This document shows positions 17,011 through 25,876 of a stretch of 64,000 bases of DNA, piece by piece. The first letter of the stretch is position 1. Each line of letters opens with the position of its first letter. This stretch comes from Betaproteobacteria bacterium. GTDB taxonomy: Bacteria > Pseudomonadota > Gammaproteobacteria > Burkholderiales > Burkholderiaceae_C. Location: assembly GCA_025356445.1 (NCBI GenBank), contig JANXSZ010000044.1:1-64000 (forward strand), given 5' to 3'. The translations under genes and the position numbers were made by a program. The notes below the pieces were generated by a model that was not told the DNA's origin, did no database searches, and worked only from the letters and a program-made list of their open reading frames with translations.

Positions 17011-19236
17011 ATGTCCCAAACGCCTCATGCACCCGCTGTGTTCTCACCTTTAGGTTGGTGGATGCGCTGGTGTAAGCACAACCCACGACCCAGCCAAGAA
17101 GCACTGCACCAGCTGATGATGGTCGCGCAGCACACGCCGTACCAGTTTGTGTTTTGCGACAAAGACGAACGCATTGAATGGGTGAACCCCGCGTTCGAGA
17201 CGCTGACGGGCTACCGCCTGGCCGACATCGCAGGCCGCCGCCCCTCTGACTTTCTGCACTGCGCCCAAACCGACATGAGCGTCAACCAACGCGTGCGCGA
17301 GGACATGCAAGCAGGTCGCCCCACCCGGGCTGAAATCCTCAACCAGGCACGCGATGGTCGCCTCTACTGGATCGACATGGACTTGCAGCCGGTGCATGAC
17401 CGGCAAGGCACCGTCACGGGCTTCATCAGCGTGCAAATTGAAGTCACTCACCAAGTCGAGCAACGGCGGCACCTGCGAGAGAGCCGTGAACGCTTTAAAA
17501 GTCTGCTGGCCATGTCATCCGACTGGTACTGGGAGGTAGACCAGAACAACCGTATTACCGAAGTTTCTGAAGGCATAGAGCAAACCGGACTCAACCGCCT
17601 TAACCTGGTCGGCAAGCAGTTGCGCGACATGGATATCAACGCTACAGACCCTGGCTGGACAGCGCACTGGGCCATCATTGCGGCGCGACAGCCTTACCGC
17701 AATTTTGAATTTTGTGTCAAACACCCCGCAGCGCAGCAAACCAACGGACCACCATGGCTGTGGGTCAGTCTGTCGGGAGAGCCCATGGTTGACGCTGCGG
17801 GAAAGTTCACCGGCTACCGGGGCGTAGGGCGCGACATCACGGCACACCGTGCCGCGCAAGACCATATGTGGACGCTGGCCAATCTGGACACGCTCACCGG
17901 GTTGCCCAACCGGATGAACTTCAATACGGCTTTGTCACGGGCAATTACCCACGCGAAAAGCTTGGGTAAACCCTTCGCGCTGGCACTGATCGACCTGGAC
18001 AACTTCAAAGAAGTCAACGACACGCAAGGGCACGACGTGGGAGACGAACTGCTCACCGCCGTGGCGAAGCGCCTGCGTGCAGCGCTGCCCCCCAACGACC
18101 TGATCGCCCGCTTGGGCGGTGACGAATTTGGCGTGCTGATCCATGGCGAGCCGAGTACACCGAGTACAGCAGGAAACCCGGCCCTGACCCCGCAGCTGGA
18201 TGCCCTGATGCAGGCCATAGCCCCTCCGCTCAACGTGAGTGGTCAGCTCCGCCGTTGCAGCCTCAGCATGGGAGTCACGCTCTACCCCACAGACACCACC
18301 GAAAGCGCCAGCCTCATCAAAAATGCCGATATTGCGCTCTACCGCGCGAAAGCCGCAGGCCGTGGGCAGTATGTGCTGTTCCGCCCCGAGTTGAAGCTCG
18401 ACGTTGACCGGCAAGCCCTGCTGGTGCAAGAGATTGAAGAAGCCATACGCACGCGCAGCCTGCTGCTGCATTACCAGCCGGTGGTCGATGTGGAATACGG
18501 TGCCGTGGTGTCGCTGGAGGCCTTGCTGCGCTGGCAGCACCCCACACGTGGCATCGTTTCTGCGGGTATCTTTCCGCAGGTGTTTGACAACCTGGGCATT
18601 GCGGCCCAAATTGGTCGACTGGTCACGGACATGGCGGTGGCACAGGCCGCGCAGTGGTTACAAGCCAAGGTGCCCTTCAACCGGGTGGCGATCAACGTCA
18701 CAGCCGCTGATTTTGTCGTGGGAGCCTTTCCCACCGTGTTGGCAGAACGGCTGGCGCACCATGGCGTGCCTGCCAGCGCCATCGGTGTGGAAGTTACTGA
18801 GGGGATGTTTCTGGGTAGCACCGCCGTGTTGGTGCTGCAAGGCCTGGCGGTGCTGCACAGCATGGGTATCGAAATAGCGTTTGACGATTTTGGTACCGGC
18901 TACGCCTCGCTCATGCACCTGAAGCTGCCCTTGGACAGGCTGAAAATTGACCGTTCGTTTGTGCACGACATGGGTGCCGACACGGACAACGCACGTACCA
19001 ATGGGGCGATCGTGCATGCGGTCACCGCGCTAGGCCATCGGCTGGGCAAGCGCATCACCGTGGAAGGGGTGGAAACGCGGTGCCAAGTGGTGCTGCTGCG
19101 CGAAATGGGCTGTACCCAGTACCAAGGCAACTACTTCAGCAAGCCCTTGGGTGTACAGGACATACCCGCATTCATTGCAGCGTTCAATCTGGCCCATGAT
19201 CCCGCCAACGGGACGATGAGCGGCGCGTATATTTGA
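17011..19236 (+). CDS. PAS-PAS-GGDEF-EAL cyclic-di-GMP enzyme
   Basis: This 741-residue cytoplasmic regulator has PAS 1 at about 30-145 (FVFCDKDERIEWVNPAFETL), PAS 2 at about 155-285 (DWYWEVDQNNRITEVS), GGDEF at about 290-455 with an intact active site G369-G370-D371-E372-F373, and EAL at about 470-730 with E503-A504-L505 and the metal-site loop D625-D626 in FDDFGTGYASL. Both enzymatic signatures are intact, so diguanylate cyclase and phosphodiesterase activity are each possible. No membrane segment is seen, so signals are internal (redox, haem or flavin through PAS). It begins 37 bases after mltB. It may influence the BcsA PilZ domain encoded 30 kb away (inference). Confidence 0.92.
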   Translation: MSQTPHAPAVFSPLGWWMRWCKHNPRPSQEALHQLMMVAQHTPYQFVFCDKDERIEWVNPAFETLTGYRLADIAGRRPSDFLHCAQTDMSVNQRVREDMQAGRPTRAEILNQARDGRLYWIDMDLQPVHDRQGTVTGFISVQIEVTHQVEQRRHLRESRERFKSLLAMSSDWYWEVDQNNRITEVSEGIEQTGLNRLNLVGKQLRDMDINATDPGWTAHWAIIAARQPYRNFEFCVKHPAAQQTNGPPWLWVSLSGEPMVDAAGKFTGYRGVGRDITAHRAAQDHMWTLANLDTLTGLPNRMNFNTALSRAITHAKSLGKPFALALIDLDNFKEVNDTQGHDVGDELLTAVAKRLRAALPPNDLIARLGGDEFGVLIHGEPSTPSTAGNPALTPQLDALMQAIAPPLNVSGQLRRCSLSMGVTLYPTDTTESASLIKNADIALYRAKAAGRGQYVLFRPELKLDVDRQALLVQEIEEAIRTRSLLLHYQPVVDVEYGAVVSLEALLRWQHPTRGIVSAGIFPQVFDNLGIAAQIGRLVTDMAVAQAAQWLQAKVPFNRVAINVTAADFVVGAFPTVLAERLAHHGVPASAIGVEVTEGMFLGSTAVLVLQGLAVLHSMGIEIAFDDFGTGYASLMHLKLPLDRLKIDRSFVHDMGADTDNARTNGAIVHAVTALGHRLGKRITVEGVETRCQVVLLREMGCTQYQGNYFSKPLGVQDIPAFIAAFNLAHDPANGTMSGAYI

Positions 19237-19251
19237 GGTGCGCATTTTTGC

Positions 19252-19274
19252 GCTTCAGGCTTTACGCCTGAAGC
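19252..19274. repeat. Inverted repeat between convergent genes
   Basis: GCTTCAGGC and GCCTGAAGC form a perfect 9-base stem with loop TTTAC, placed between the convergent ends of the GGDEF-EAL and alpha-E genes. There is no clear T tract on either strand, so it is at best a weak bidirectional terminator or an mRNA end-stabilising hairpin. Confidence 0.6.
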
Positions 19275-19286
19275 AGCAAGCACCAA

Positions 19287-20246
19287 TCACGTCTTTGCAG
19301 GCACCAAGAACTCTCGGCTGATGCTGGCACCGAGTTCGTTCACGCGGTCCAGGAATTGTGTCAAAAATGCGTGCAGGCCGGTCGCCAAAATCTCATCTAT
19401 GCGGCCGTATTCCAGCTCAGCACACAGCTTGCCAGCTCGACGTTGGGTTTCGCTGGATGTTTCGCTGGTCACCAGCGCAAGGTTCGTCACCACCGCATTC
19501 AGGCTCGCGTGCAACGAACGCGGCATGTCAGAACGCAGAATCAGCAGCTCGGCGACACGCTCGGGTTTGATCACGTCACGGTAGACCTTGCGGTAAATCT
19601 CAAAGCCGCTGACGCTGCGCAAAATCGCGCTCCAGTGGTAAAAATCGTACTCTTGGTCTTTGGTACTGGCCGCACCAAAGAAGTCGCTTTGCACGGCGTG
19701 GAACTTCACATCCACCAAGCGCGCGGTATTGTCAGCACGTTCCAGGAAGGTGCCCAAGCGCATAAAGAACAGCGCTTCGTCCATCAGCATGGTGCCCACC
19801 GTTACACCACGTGAGAGATGGCTGCGGAACTTCACCCATTCAAAAAACTGGGCCGGGTCGCGCTCAAAATCGCCATCACGCAGCTTGCGGTTCACCTCTA
19901 ACCAAGTTTGGTTTTGCGTTTCCCAGACTTCAGTGGTAAGCGTTCCCCGCACGGCACGGGCATTTTCGCGGGCCGCGCGCAGGCAAGAGATGATGGAAGA
20001 CGGATTTTCCTCGTCTTTCACCATGAACTCCATCACCTCACGGGCGACCACTTCGCCGTGGCGCTCGGTATAGGCAGGCAGCAGCTCGCTGATGGAGAGC
20101 AGCCCTTGCCAGCCCACTTGGGCAACGGCAGCGGACTGGGGCAGCAGCGAGGTTTGGTAGTTCACATCCAGCATGCGGGAGGTGTTCTCGGCACGCTCGG
20201 TGTAGCGGGACATCCAGAATAAGTGGTCAGCGGTACGGCTTAGCAT
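19287..20246 (-). CDS. Alpha-E domain protein (DUF403)
   Basis: This 319-residue all-helical protein starts MLSRTADHLFWMSRYTERAE, the hallmark of the alpha-E family. Later family stretches are RGVTVGTMLMDEALFFMRLG and FLERADNTARLVDVKFH. The biochemical role is unknown. The family is found next to or fused with circularly permuted ATP-grasp enzymes and transglutaminases and is predicted to take part in an amide-forming pathway. Here it follows the ATP-grasp gene by 14 bases with GGGAGAA before its ATG, so the two form an operon. A second copy of this domain is fused to an ATP-grasp about 15 kb away. Confidence 0.9.
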   Translation of the reverse strand: MLSRTADHLFWMSRYTERAENTSRMLDVNYQTSLLPQSAAVAQVGWQGLLSISELLPAYTERHGEVVAREVMEFMVKDEENPSSIISCLRAARENARAVRGTLTTEVWETQNQTWLEVNRKLRDGDFERDPAQFFEWVKFRSHLSRGVTVGTMLMDEALFFMRLGTFLERADNTARLVDVKFHAVQSDFFGAASTKDQEYDFYHWSAILRSVSGFEIYRKVYRDVIKPERVAELLILRSDMPRSLHASLNAVVTNLALVTSETSSETQRRAGKLCAELEYGRIDEILATGLHAFLTQFLDRVNELGASISREFLVPAKT

Positions 20247-20260
20247 GTGATGGTTCTCCC

Positions 20261-21760
20261 TTATTCCAAAATCCAGGTGTCTTTGGTGCCGCCACCTTGT
20301 GACGAATTGACGACCAGTGAGCCTTCTTTCAATGCCACGCGGGTCAAACCGCCGGGCACCATTTGCACGGTTTTCCCGCTCAGCACAAACGGACGCAAGT
20401 CGATATGGCGAGGTGCAATACCGCTTTCAACGAACGTGGGGCAACTGGACAAACTCAGCGTAGGCTGGGCGATATAGCCCTCGGGCTTCGCCAAGACGGC
20501 TTTGCGGAAGTCTTCGATCTCCTCATTCGTGGACGCTGGCCCCACCAGCATGCCGTAGCCACCGGCACCGTGTACCTCTTTCACCACCAAATCTTTCAGA
20601 TTGGCCATGGTGTAGGCCAAATCCTCCTTGTTGCGGCACATGTAGGTGGGCACATTGTTCAGAATCGGCTTTTCACCGAGGTAGAACTCGATCATCTTGG
20701 GCACATAGGGGTAGATGGACTTGTCGTCCGCGACACCCGTACCCACGGCGTTGCAAATCGCCACGTTACCAGCGCGGTAGGCTTCCATCAAACCAGCGCA
20801 ACCCAGCGTGGATGTGGGGCGGAACACCTGCGGGTCCAGGAAGTCATCGTCCACACGGCGGTAGATCACGTCCACACGGCGCGGGCCGCGCGTGGTGCGC
20901 ATGTACACAAACTTCTCTTTGACGAACAAATCCTGCCCTTCAACCAGCTCAATGCCCATTTGCTGAGCCAAAAAGGCGTGCTCGAAGTAAGCCGAGTTGT
21001 ACATGCCAGGCGTCAGCACCACCACGGTGGGTTCGGCCACATTGGCCGGTGCAGAGGCGCGCAGCGTTTCCAGCAACAAGTCAGGGTAATGGGCCACCGG
21101 GGCGACCTTGTAGGTACTGAAAAGGCCGGGGAACAACCGCATCATCATCTTGCGGTCTTCCAGCATGTATGAAACACCACTGGGTACCCGCAGGTTGTCT
21201 TCCAGCACATAGTATTCGCCATTGCCCTGCGCATCCGGGGCACGCACGATGTCGATGCCGCTGATGTGCGAGTAGATGTTGCCGGGCACATTCACGCCCA
21301 TCATTTCTTTGCGGAACTGGGCGTTGTTCAGAATCTGCTCAGCGGGTACATGACCTGCCTTGATGATGTCTTGGTCATGGTAGACATCGTGCACAAAGCG
21401 GTTCAAGGCGGTAACGCGCTGAATCAAGCCTTTTTCCATGCTGGCCCACTCATGGGAGGGGATGATGCGGGGGATCAAATCGAACGGAATCAAGCGCTCA
21501 GTGCCTGAGCCGTCTTCGTCTTTGGCACCGTAGACGGCGAAGGTGATGCCCACGCGGCGGAAAATCATCTCCGCCTCATCGCGGCGAGCGCGCATCACGT
21601 CATGGGGTTGCTGCGACAGCCATTGCGCGTACTTGAGGTAGTGCTCGCGGACTTCGGGGCTTGGGCCTTGGCTCTGAGATAGCCCTTGTGACTGCCATTG
21701 CGAGAGATCCCGCACGGCTGCTTCGGGCAACGCCACATACATTTCGTCAAATTTTTTCAT
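20261..21760 (-). CDS. Circularly permuted type 2 ATP-grasp protein
   Basis: This 499-residue enzyme of the circularly permuted ATP-grasp group (formerly DUF404/DUF407) carries HISGIDIVRAPDAQGNGEYY, YVLEDNLRVPSGVSYMLEDR, LTPGMYNSAYFEHAFLA and, towards the C-terminus, VVKEVHGAGGYGMLVGP, the lysine/glycine ATP-binding part. Family members are predicted to ligate an amine or amino acid to a carboxylate; the substrate is unknown. I chose the ATG at 21758-21760 (MKKFDEMYVA), with AGGAG upstream; 62 extra in-frame codons before it are not family-like. It is the first gene of the pair with the alpha-E gene and is divergent from the hybrid kinase, with 254 bases between starts. Confidence 0.9.
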   Translation of the reverse strand: MKKFDEMYVALPEAAVRDLSQWQSQGLSQSQGPSPEVREHYLKYAQWLSQQPHDVMRARRDEAEMIFRRVGITFAVYGAKDEDGSGTERLIPFDLIPRIIPSHEWASMEKGLIQRVTALNRFVHDVYHDQDIIKAGHVPAEQILNNAQFRKEMMGVNVPGNIYSHISGIDIVRAPDAQGNGEYYVLEDNLRVPSGVSYMLEDRKMMMRLFPGLFSTYKVAPVAHYPDLLLETLRASAPANVAEPTVVVLTPGMYNSAYFEHAFLAQQMGIELVEGQDLFVKEKFVYMRTTRGPRRVDVIYRRVDDDFLDPQVFRPTSTLGCAGLMEAYRAGNVAICNAVGTGVADDKSIYPYVPKMIEFYLGEKPILNNVPTYMCRNKEDLAYTMANLKDLVVKEVHGAGGYGMLVGPASTNEEIEDFRKAVLAKPEGYIAQPTLSLSSCPTFVESGIAPRHIDLRPFVLSGKTVQMVPGGLTRVALKEGSLVVNSSQGGGTKDTWILE

Positions 21761-22014
21761 AGGCTCTGTTCTCCTGGGCATAGCATAGCAAGTTAGGGTG
21801 CTCGTTACGTTAATGCACATAGCGTGCCAACGCCTTTCAACAGCGTTTATACCCCTGCAATCAGGCACATCAAAATAGTGCCGAAAAATGTGTCGCACAA
21901 CGGTAAAAAAAACCAGCTTGAGGCAGCCACAGCCCCACCACAGCACGAAGCGGGGTTTTCTGGGTTCATACAGCCCGAAAAGTCGAAAACAGCTAGAGTC
22001 ACTGGCAAACCACG

Positions 22015-25000
22015 GTGCTCAATACCCCCCTGGATCTGATGCTTAAAGCCACCTTTCCCCACCTGCAAGGCCACCGGCTGTTCACCGACGTGATCGCCAT
22101 CGCCGTGTGTGTTGTGCTGGCTGTGCTGACCATGCTGCTTTACACCACTCAAGTCGAGTCCGGGCAGCGACGTGAGCTGGAGCGCGAAGCGGTCCGCTTG
22201 GCCACCAAAGTCGAGGATGTGAGCAACAACGGCGCAGTCATGGGTGGTGCCATGCTGATGAGCTTGGTAGACGATGGTGTAAAGCGCCTCCTCGCCAACC
22301 CATCAGCCAACGCCAAAGCCGAAGTGCTGCGCGATTTCAAAGCCCTGCTGACCGAGTACAAAGCCAGTAACGCCCTGGTGCTTGACCCCAAAGGGAACAC
22401 CGTAGCCTACCTTGACCGTGAAGGTCGAACCCTCGGTCTGGGGCGCAACTTGTCAGTGCGCCCCTACTTCCAGCAAGCCATGGCGGGCACCCCCAGCGTT
22501 TACCCGGCTGTGGGTAAAAACTCTGGGGAACGTGGGCTCTACTTTGCGGCACCCGTGCGCCATGCCGGTCAGACCACTTACCCTGCGCTGGGGGTTTACG
22601 TCATCAAAATGGGGGTCGATGCGGTAGACGACATGCTGCGGTGGGACGCAGGCACCGCCATGCTGGTATCCCCGGACGGTGTGGTCTTTGCCAGTAACCG
22701 CAGCGAATGGCGGATGCAGCTGCTGGCCAGCCCCGGTCACGAACCCAGCCCTGCGCGCTTGCACGTGCTGGAGCACGATCAGCAGTTTGGCGACCTGTTC
22801 GCCAAAGGACTGCCCCCAAGACTGCCTCTTCGTCTGGACCACCATGACACACAACTGGCGCACCTCGGGGACACGCGCTACGCCGTTGCCAGCCAAGCGT
22901 TACGCTGGCCTGACACACAAGGCCAGTGGCACGTGATGCTGGTGCAAGACCAATCTCGGTGGCACAGCAACCAGCTGCTTACCCTGGCTTTGGGCACATC
23001 GGTGCTCGCTTTCAGCCTGCTTCTTTACTACACCCTCTCCCGGCGCAGCCGCGCGCGTATAGCCCTAAGCCAACAACGCAAAGCCAATGCAGCCCGTATG
23101 GCTGACCAGCTGGCCTTTCAAGAAGGGTTGATCGACGCCATCCCCATTCCGATCTTTATCAAAGACGCTGAAGCCCGGTACACCAACGTCAACCGCGCTT
23201 TTGAGGCGGCCTACGGCGTCAACCGCGCGGCCTTGGTGGGCCAATTGCTGGCCAACAACAACACGCTGACGGACGAACTCAGGCGCAGCTACCACGCTGA
23301 ACAGCTGCACATCGTGCGCAGCGGTACCACCTTGCACAAAACGCAGGCTATTCTCTGGGCCGACGGCAAGCTGCACCACGAGCTGTACTGGGCCAGTGGC
23401 ATCGCACACAAAGACGGCACACCTGCTGGTTTGGTGGGTGTGGTGCTGGACAACACCGAGCGCCAGCTTGCCACTGACGCACTCATCAGTGCCAAAGAAA
23501 CTGCTGAGCTCGCTGTAGCGGCCAAATCTACCTTCCTGGCCAACATGAGCCATGAGATTCGCACACCGATGAACGCCATCATCGGGCTGGCGCATTTGGC
23601 GCTGCGCACCCCGCTCACGCCCCAGCAACGCGACTACGTGCAAAAGGTGCACAGTGCAGGGCAGTCGCTGCTGGGCATCATCAACGACATACTGGATTTC
23701 TCAAAAATCGAAGCGGGCAAGCTGGAGACCGAATCCATTCCCTTCGATTTGGACGAGGTGCTGAGCCGCGTCTCCACCGTCACCAGCGGCAAAGCCTGGG
23801 ACAAAGACCTGGAACTGCTGTTCCATACCGCCAACGACATGCCGCGTAACCTCAAGGGCGATGCGTTGCGGCTGGGGCAGGTGCTTATCAACCTGATCAA
23901 CAACGCGGTGAAATTCACGGAACGCGGGCAAATCGTGGTTTACAGCACCTACCGCCTGCTTGACGATGGCACGGCGAATGGCTGCATTGAACTGACGTTT
24001 GAAATCCGAGATACCGGTATCGGCATGACGCCCGCACAAACCGCCAAGCTGTTCACGCCGTTCAGCCAGGCGGATGGCTCCACCACGCGCAAGTTTGGCG
24101 GCACCGGGTTGGGGTTATCAATCAGCAAGCGTTTGGTGGAGATGATGGGTGGCAGCATTGGCGTGCACAGTGTGGCCGGAGAAGGCTCGGTCTTCCACTT
24201 CACCTGGGTATGCGCCCTGGCTGACACCAACCTTGGCAAACCCCGCGTGCTGCCCGACGCCCTGAACCACCTGCGGGTGCTGGTGGTGGACGACAACCCC
24301 GCTGCGCGTGAAATCCTGAGTGAAGCACTGAGCCGCTTCACCTTTGAGGTGGACAGCGTCGCCAGTGGAGAAGAAGCTTTGGCAGCATTACGCTCACAAA
24401 ACAATAGCACGCTCACCCCATCCAGTAAGTACCACAGCCTGGAATATGAGAAAAAACCCTATGATGTGGTCTTCACCGACTGGAAGATGCCCGGCATGGA
24501 CGGCATCGTCCTCACCCGCCAGATCAAGGCCGATACCCAGCTCCATCACCAGCCTGCGGTGGTGCTGGTTACCGCCTTTGGCCGTGAAGAAATCCGCCAG
24601 CAGGCGGAGAACGCCGCGATGGACGGTTTTTTGGTCAAGCCCATCAACCAGTCGATGCTGGTGGACACACTGGTCAGCCTGTTTGCCAACCGCAGCCCCA
24701 GCAGCAGCGAGCCCCTTCCTCACGTACACAACGAAGTGGTGCCACACCTGCATGGCCTGCGGGTGCTGCTGGCCGAAGACAACGCCATCAACCAGCAAAT
24801 CGCCATCGAACTGATGCAAACCGCCGGGGTACAGGTGGATGTAGCCGACAATGGCCGCATTGCTGTGAACCTGCTGCAAACTGCAGGCCCTGGCGCCTAC
24901 CACCTGGTGCTGATGGACTTGCAAATGCCTGAAATGGATGGCCATGAGGCCACCCAGCGAATCCGGCAAAACCCCGCGTTCAAAGACTTGCCCATCATCG

Positions 25001-25869
25001 CCATGACCGCCCACGCCATGGTGGAAGAACGCGAGCGCTGCTTGGCCGAAGGCATGAACGAGCATATTGCCAAACCTATAGATCCAGCACTGCTCTACAC
25101 AACGCTGCGCAAATGGGGTGGCCATGCGCTCACGCCTGAAGCGGCTTCAGGCAACGACCCTGACCCTGCAACCCCGACACAACGGCCCACACCAGTGACC
25201 GCGACGGACGACGTGATGGCCGCATTGCAAGCCCAAGTACCGCAGCTGAGCGTCACCTCTGCACTGCGTCGCGTTGCGGGCAATGCCAAGCTCCACCTAA
25301 GTCTGCTGCAACGCTACCGCAGCGACCAAGCTGACACACTGAACCAGTTGCGCGAACGGTTGGCAGCCCAAGACCACGCCACCGCAGAACGGCTGGCGCA
25401 CACGCTGCGCGGTGTGTCGGGAAACATCGGTGCGGCAGCGGTGGAAGCCCAGGCCGCACTGCTGGAAAAGGCTTTGCGCGAGGACTTGGGAGAAGCGGCG
25501 ATTGCAAGCCAGCTCAGCCAGACGGATCAAGCGCTGCAACCGCTGCTGACCGCACTGAAGGCGTGGTTCGATCACACCGAGACCTCACAGCCCGCCACAC
25601 CCGTATCGGCATCGGCACCTTCTTTGTCTTCAGCAGACACCCAGGTCCGCCTGCATGCTCAGCTGCACAAGCTGAGCACCATGCTGCGGGAGATGGACGG
25701 TGACGCCTGCGAATTCTTGGCATCCCTCCCCTCCGAGTTGACAGCCCTGCTGCCCCAGGCCACGCTGAGCACCCTGCGCCAGCAAGTGGCAGCGTTCGAT
25801 TTTGAGGACGCGCTGGCGCTGTTGGCCCCCCACCTGACAACCCCTGCACCAACCCCACCCGTCTGCTGA
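22015..25869 (+). CDS. Hybrid sensor histidine kinase with two receivers and an HPt domain
   Basis: This 1284-residue membrane kinase has TM 1 near 26-43, a Cache-like periplasmic sensor at about 50-300, and TM 2 near 322-343. A PAS domain at about 375-490 starts LIDAIPIPIFIKDAEARYT. HisKA contains phosphoacceptor His513 in NMSHEIRTPMNAI. The HATPase has N, G1 and G2 boxes (LINLINNAVKFTERG, DTGIGM, GGTGLGLSIS). Two receivers follow, with Asp822 in VFTDWKMPG and Asp968 in LMDLQMPEMDG, then a C-terminal HPt with His1129 in ERLAHTLRGVSGN. A full phosphorelay is thus in one chain and its output regulator is not next to it. The start is a GTG; an ATG eight codons later is equally plausible. It ends seven bases from the convergent comEC. 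Confidence 0.9.
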   Translation: MLNTPLDLMLKATFPHLQGHRLFTDVIAIAVCVVLAVLTMLLYTTQVESGQRRELEREAVRLATKVEDVSNNGAVMGGAMLMSLVDDGVKRLLANPSANAKAEVLRDFKALLTEYKASNALVLDPKGNTVAYLDREGRTLGLGRNLSVRPYFQQAMAGTPSVYPAVGKNSGERGLYFAAPVRHAGQTTYPALGVYVIKMGVDAVDDMLRWDAGTAMLVSPDGVVFASNRSEWRMQLLASPGHEPSPARLHVLEHDQQFGDLFAKGLPPRLPLRLDHHDTQLAHLGDTRYAVASQALRWPDTQGQWHVMLVQDQSRWHSNQLLTLALGTSVLAFSLLLYYTLSRRSRARIALSQQRKANAARMADQLAFQEGLIDAIPIPIFIKDAEARYTNVNRAFEAAYGVNRAALVGQLLANNNTLTDELRRSYHAEQLHIVRSGTTLHKTQAILWADGKLHHELYWASGIAHKDGTPAGLVGVVLDNTERQLATDALISAKETAELAVAAKSTFLANMSHEIRTPMNAIIGLAHLALRTPLTPQQRDYVQKVHSAGQSLLGIINDILDFSKIEAGKLETESIPFDLDEVLSRVSTVTSGKAWDKDLELLFHTANDMPRNLKGDALRLGQVLINLINNAVKFTERGQIVVYSTYRLLDDGTANGCIELTFEIRDTGIGMTPAQTAKLFTPFSQADGSTTRKFGGTGLGLSISKRLVEMMGGSIGVHSVAGEGSVFHFTWVCALADTNLGKPRVLPDALNHLRVLVVDDNPAAREILSEALSRFTFEVDSVASGEEALAALRSQNNSTLTPSSKYHSLEYEKKPYDVVFTDWKMPGMDGIVLTRQIKADTQLHHQPAVVLVTAFGREEIRQQAENAAMDGFLVKPINQSMLVDTLVSLFANRSPSSSEPLPHVHNEVVPHLHGLRVLLAEDNAINQQIAIELMQTAGVQVDVADNGRIAVNLLQTAGPGAYHLVLMDLQMPEMDGHEATQRIRQNPAFKDLPIIAMTAHAMVEERERCLAEGMNEHIAKPIDPALLYTTLRKWGGHALTPEAASGNDPDPATPTQRPTPVTATDDVMAALQAQVPQLSVTSALRRVAGNAKLHLSLLQRYRSDQADTLNQLRERLAAQDHATAERLAHTLRGVSGNIGAAAVEAQAALLEKALREDLGEAAIASQLSQTDQALQPLLTALKAWFDHTETSQPATPVSASAPSLSSADTQVRLHAQLHKLSTMLREMDGDACEFLASLPSELTALLPQATLSTLRQQVAAFDFEDALALLAPHLTTPAPTPPVC

Positions 25870-25876
25870 ACCGCAG

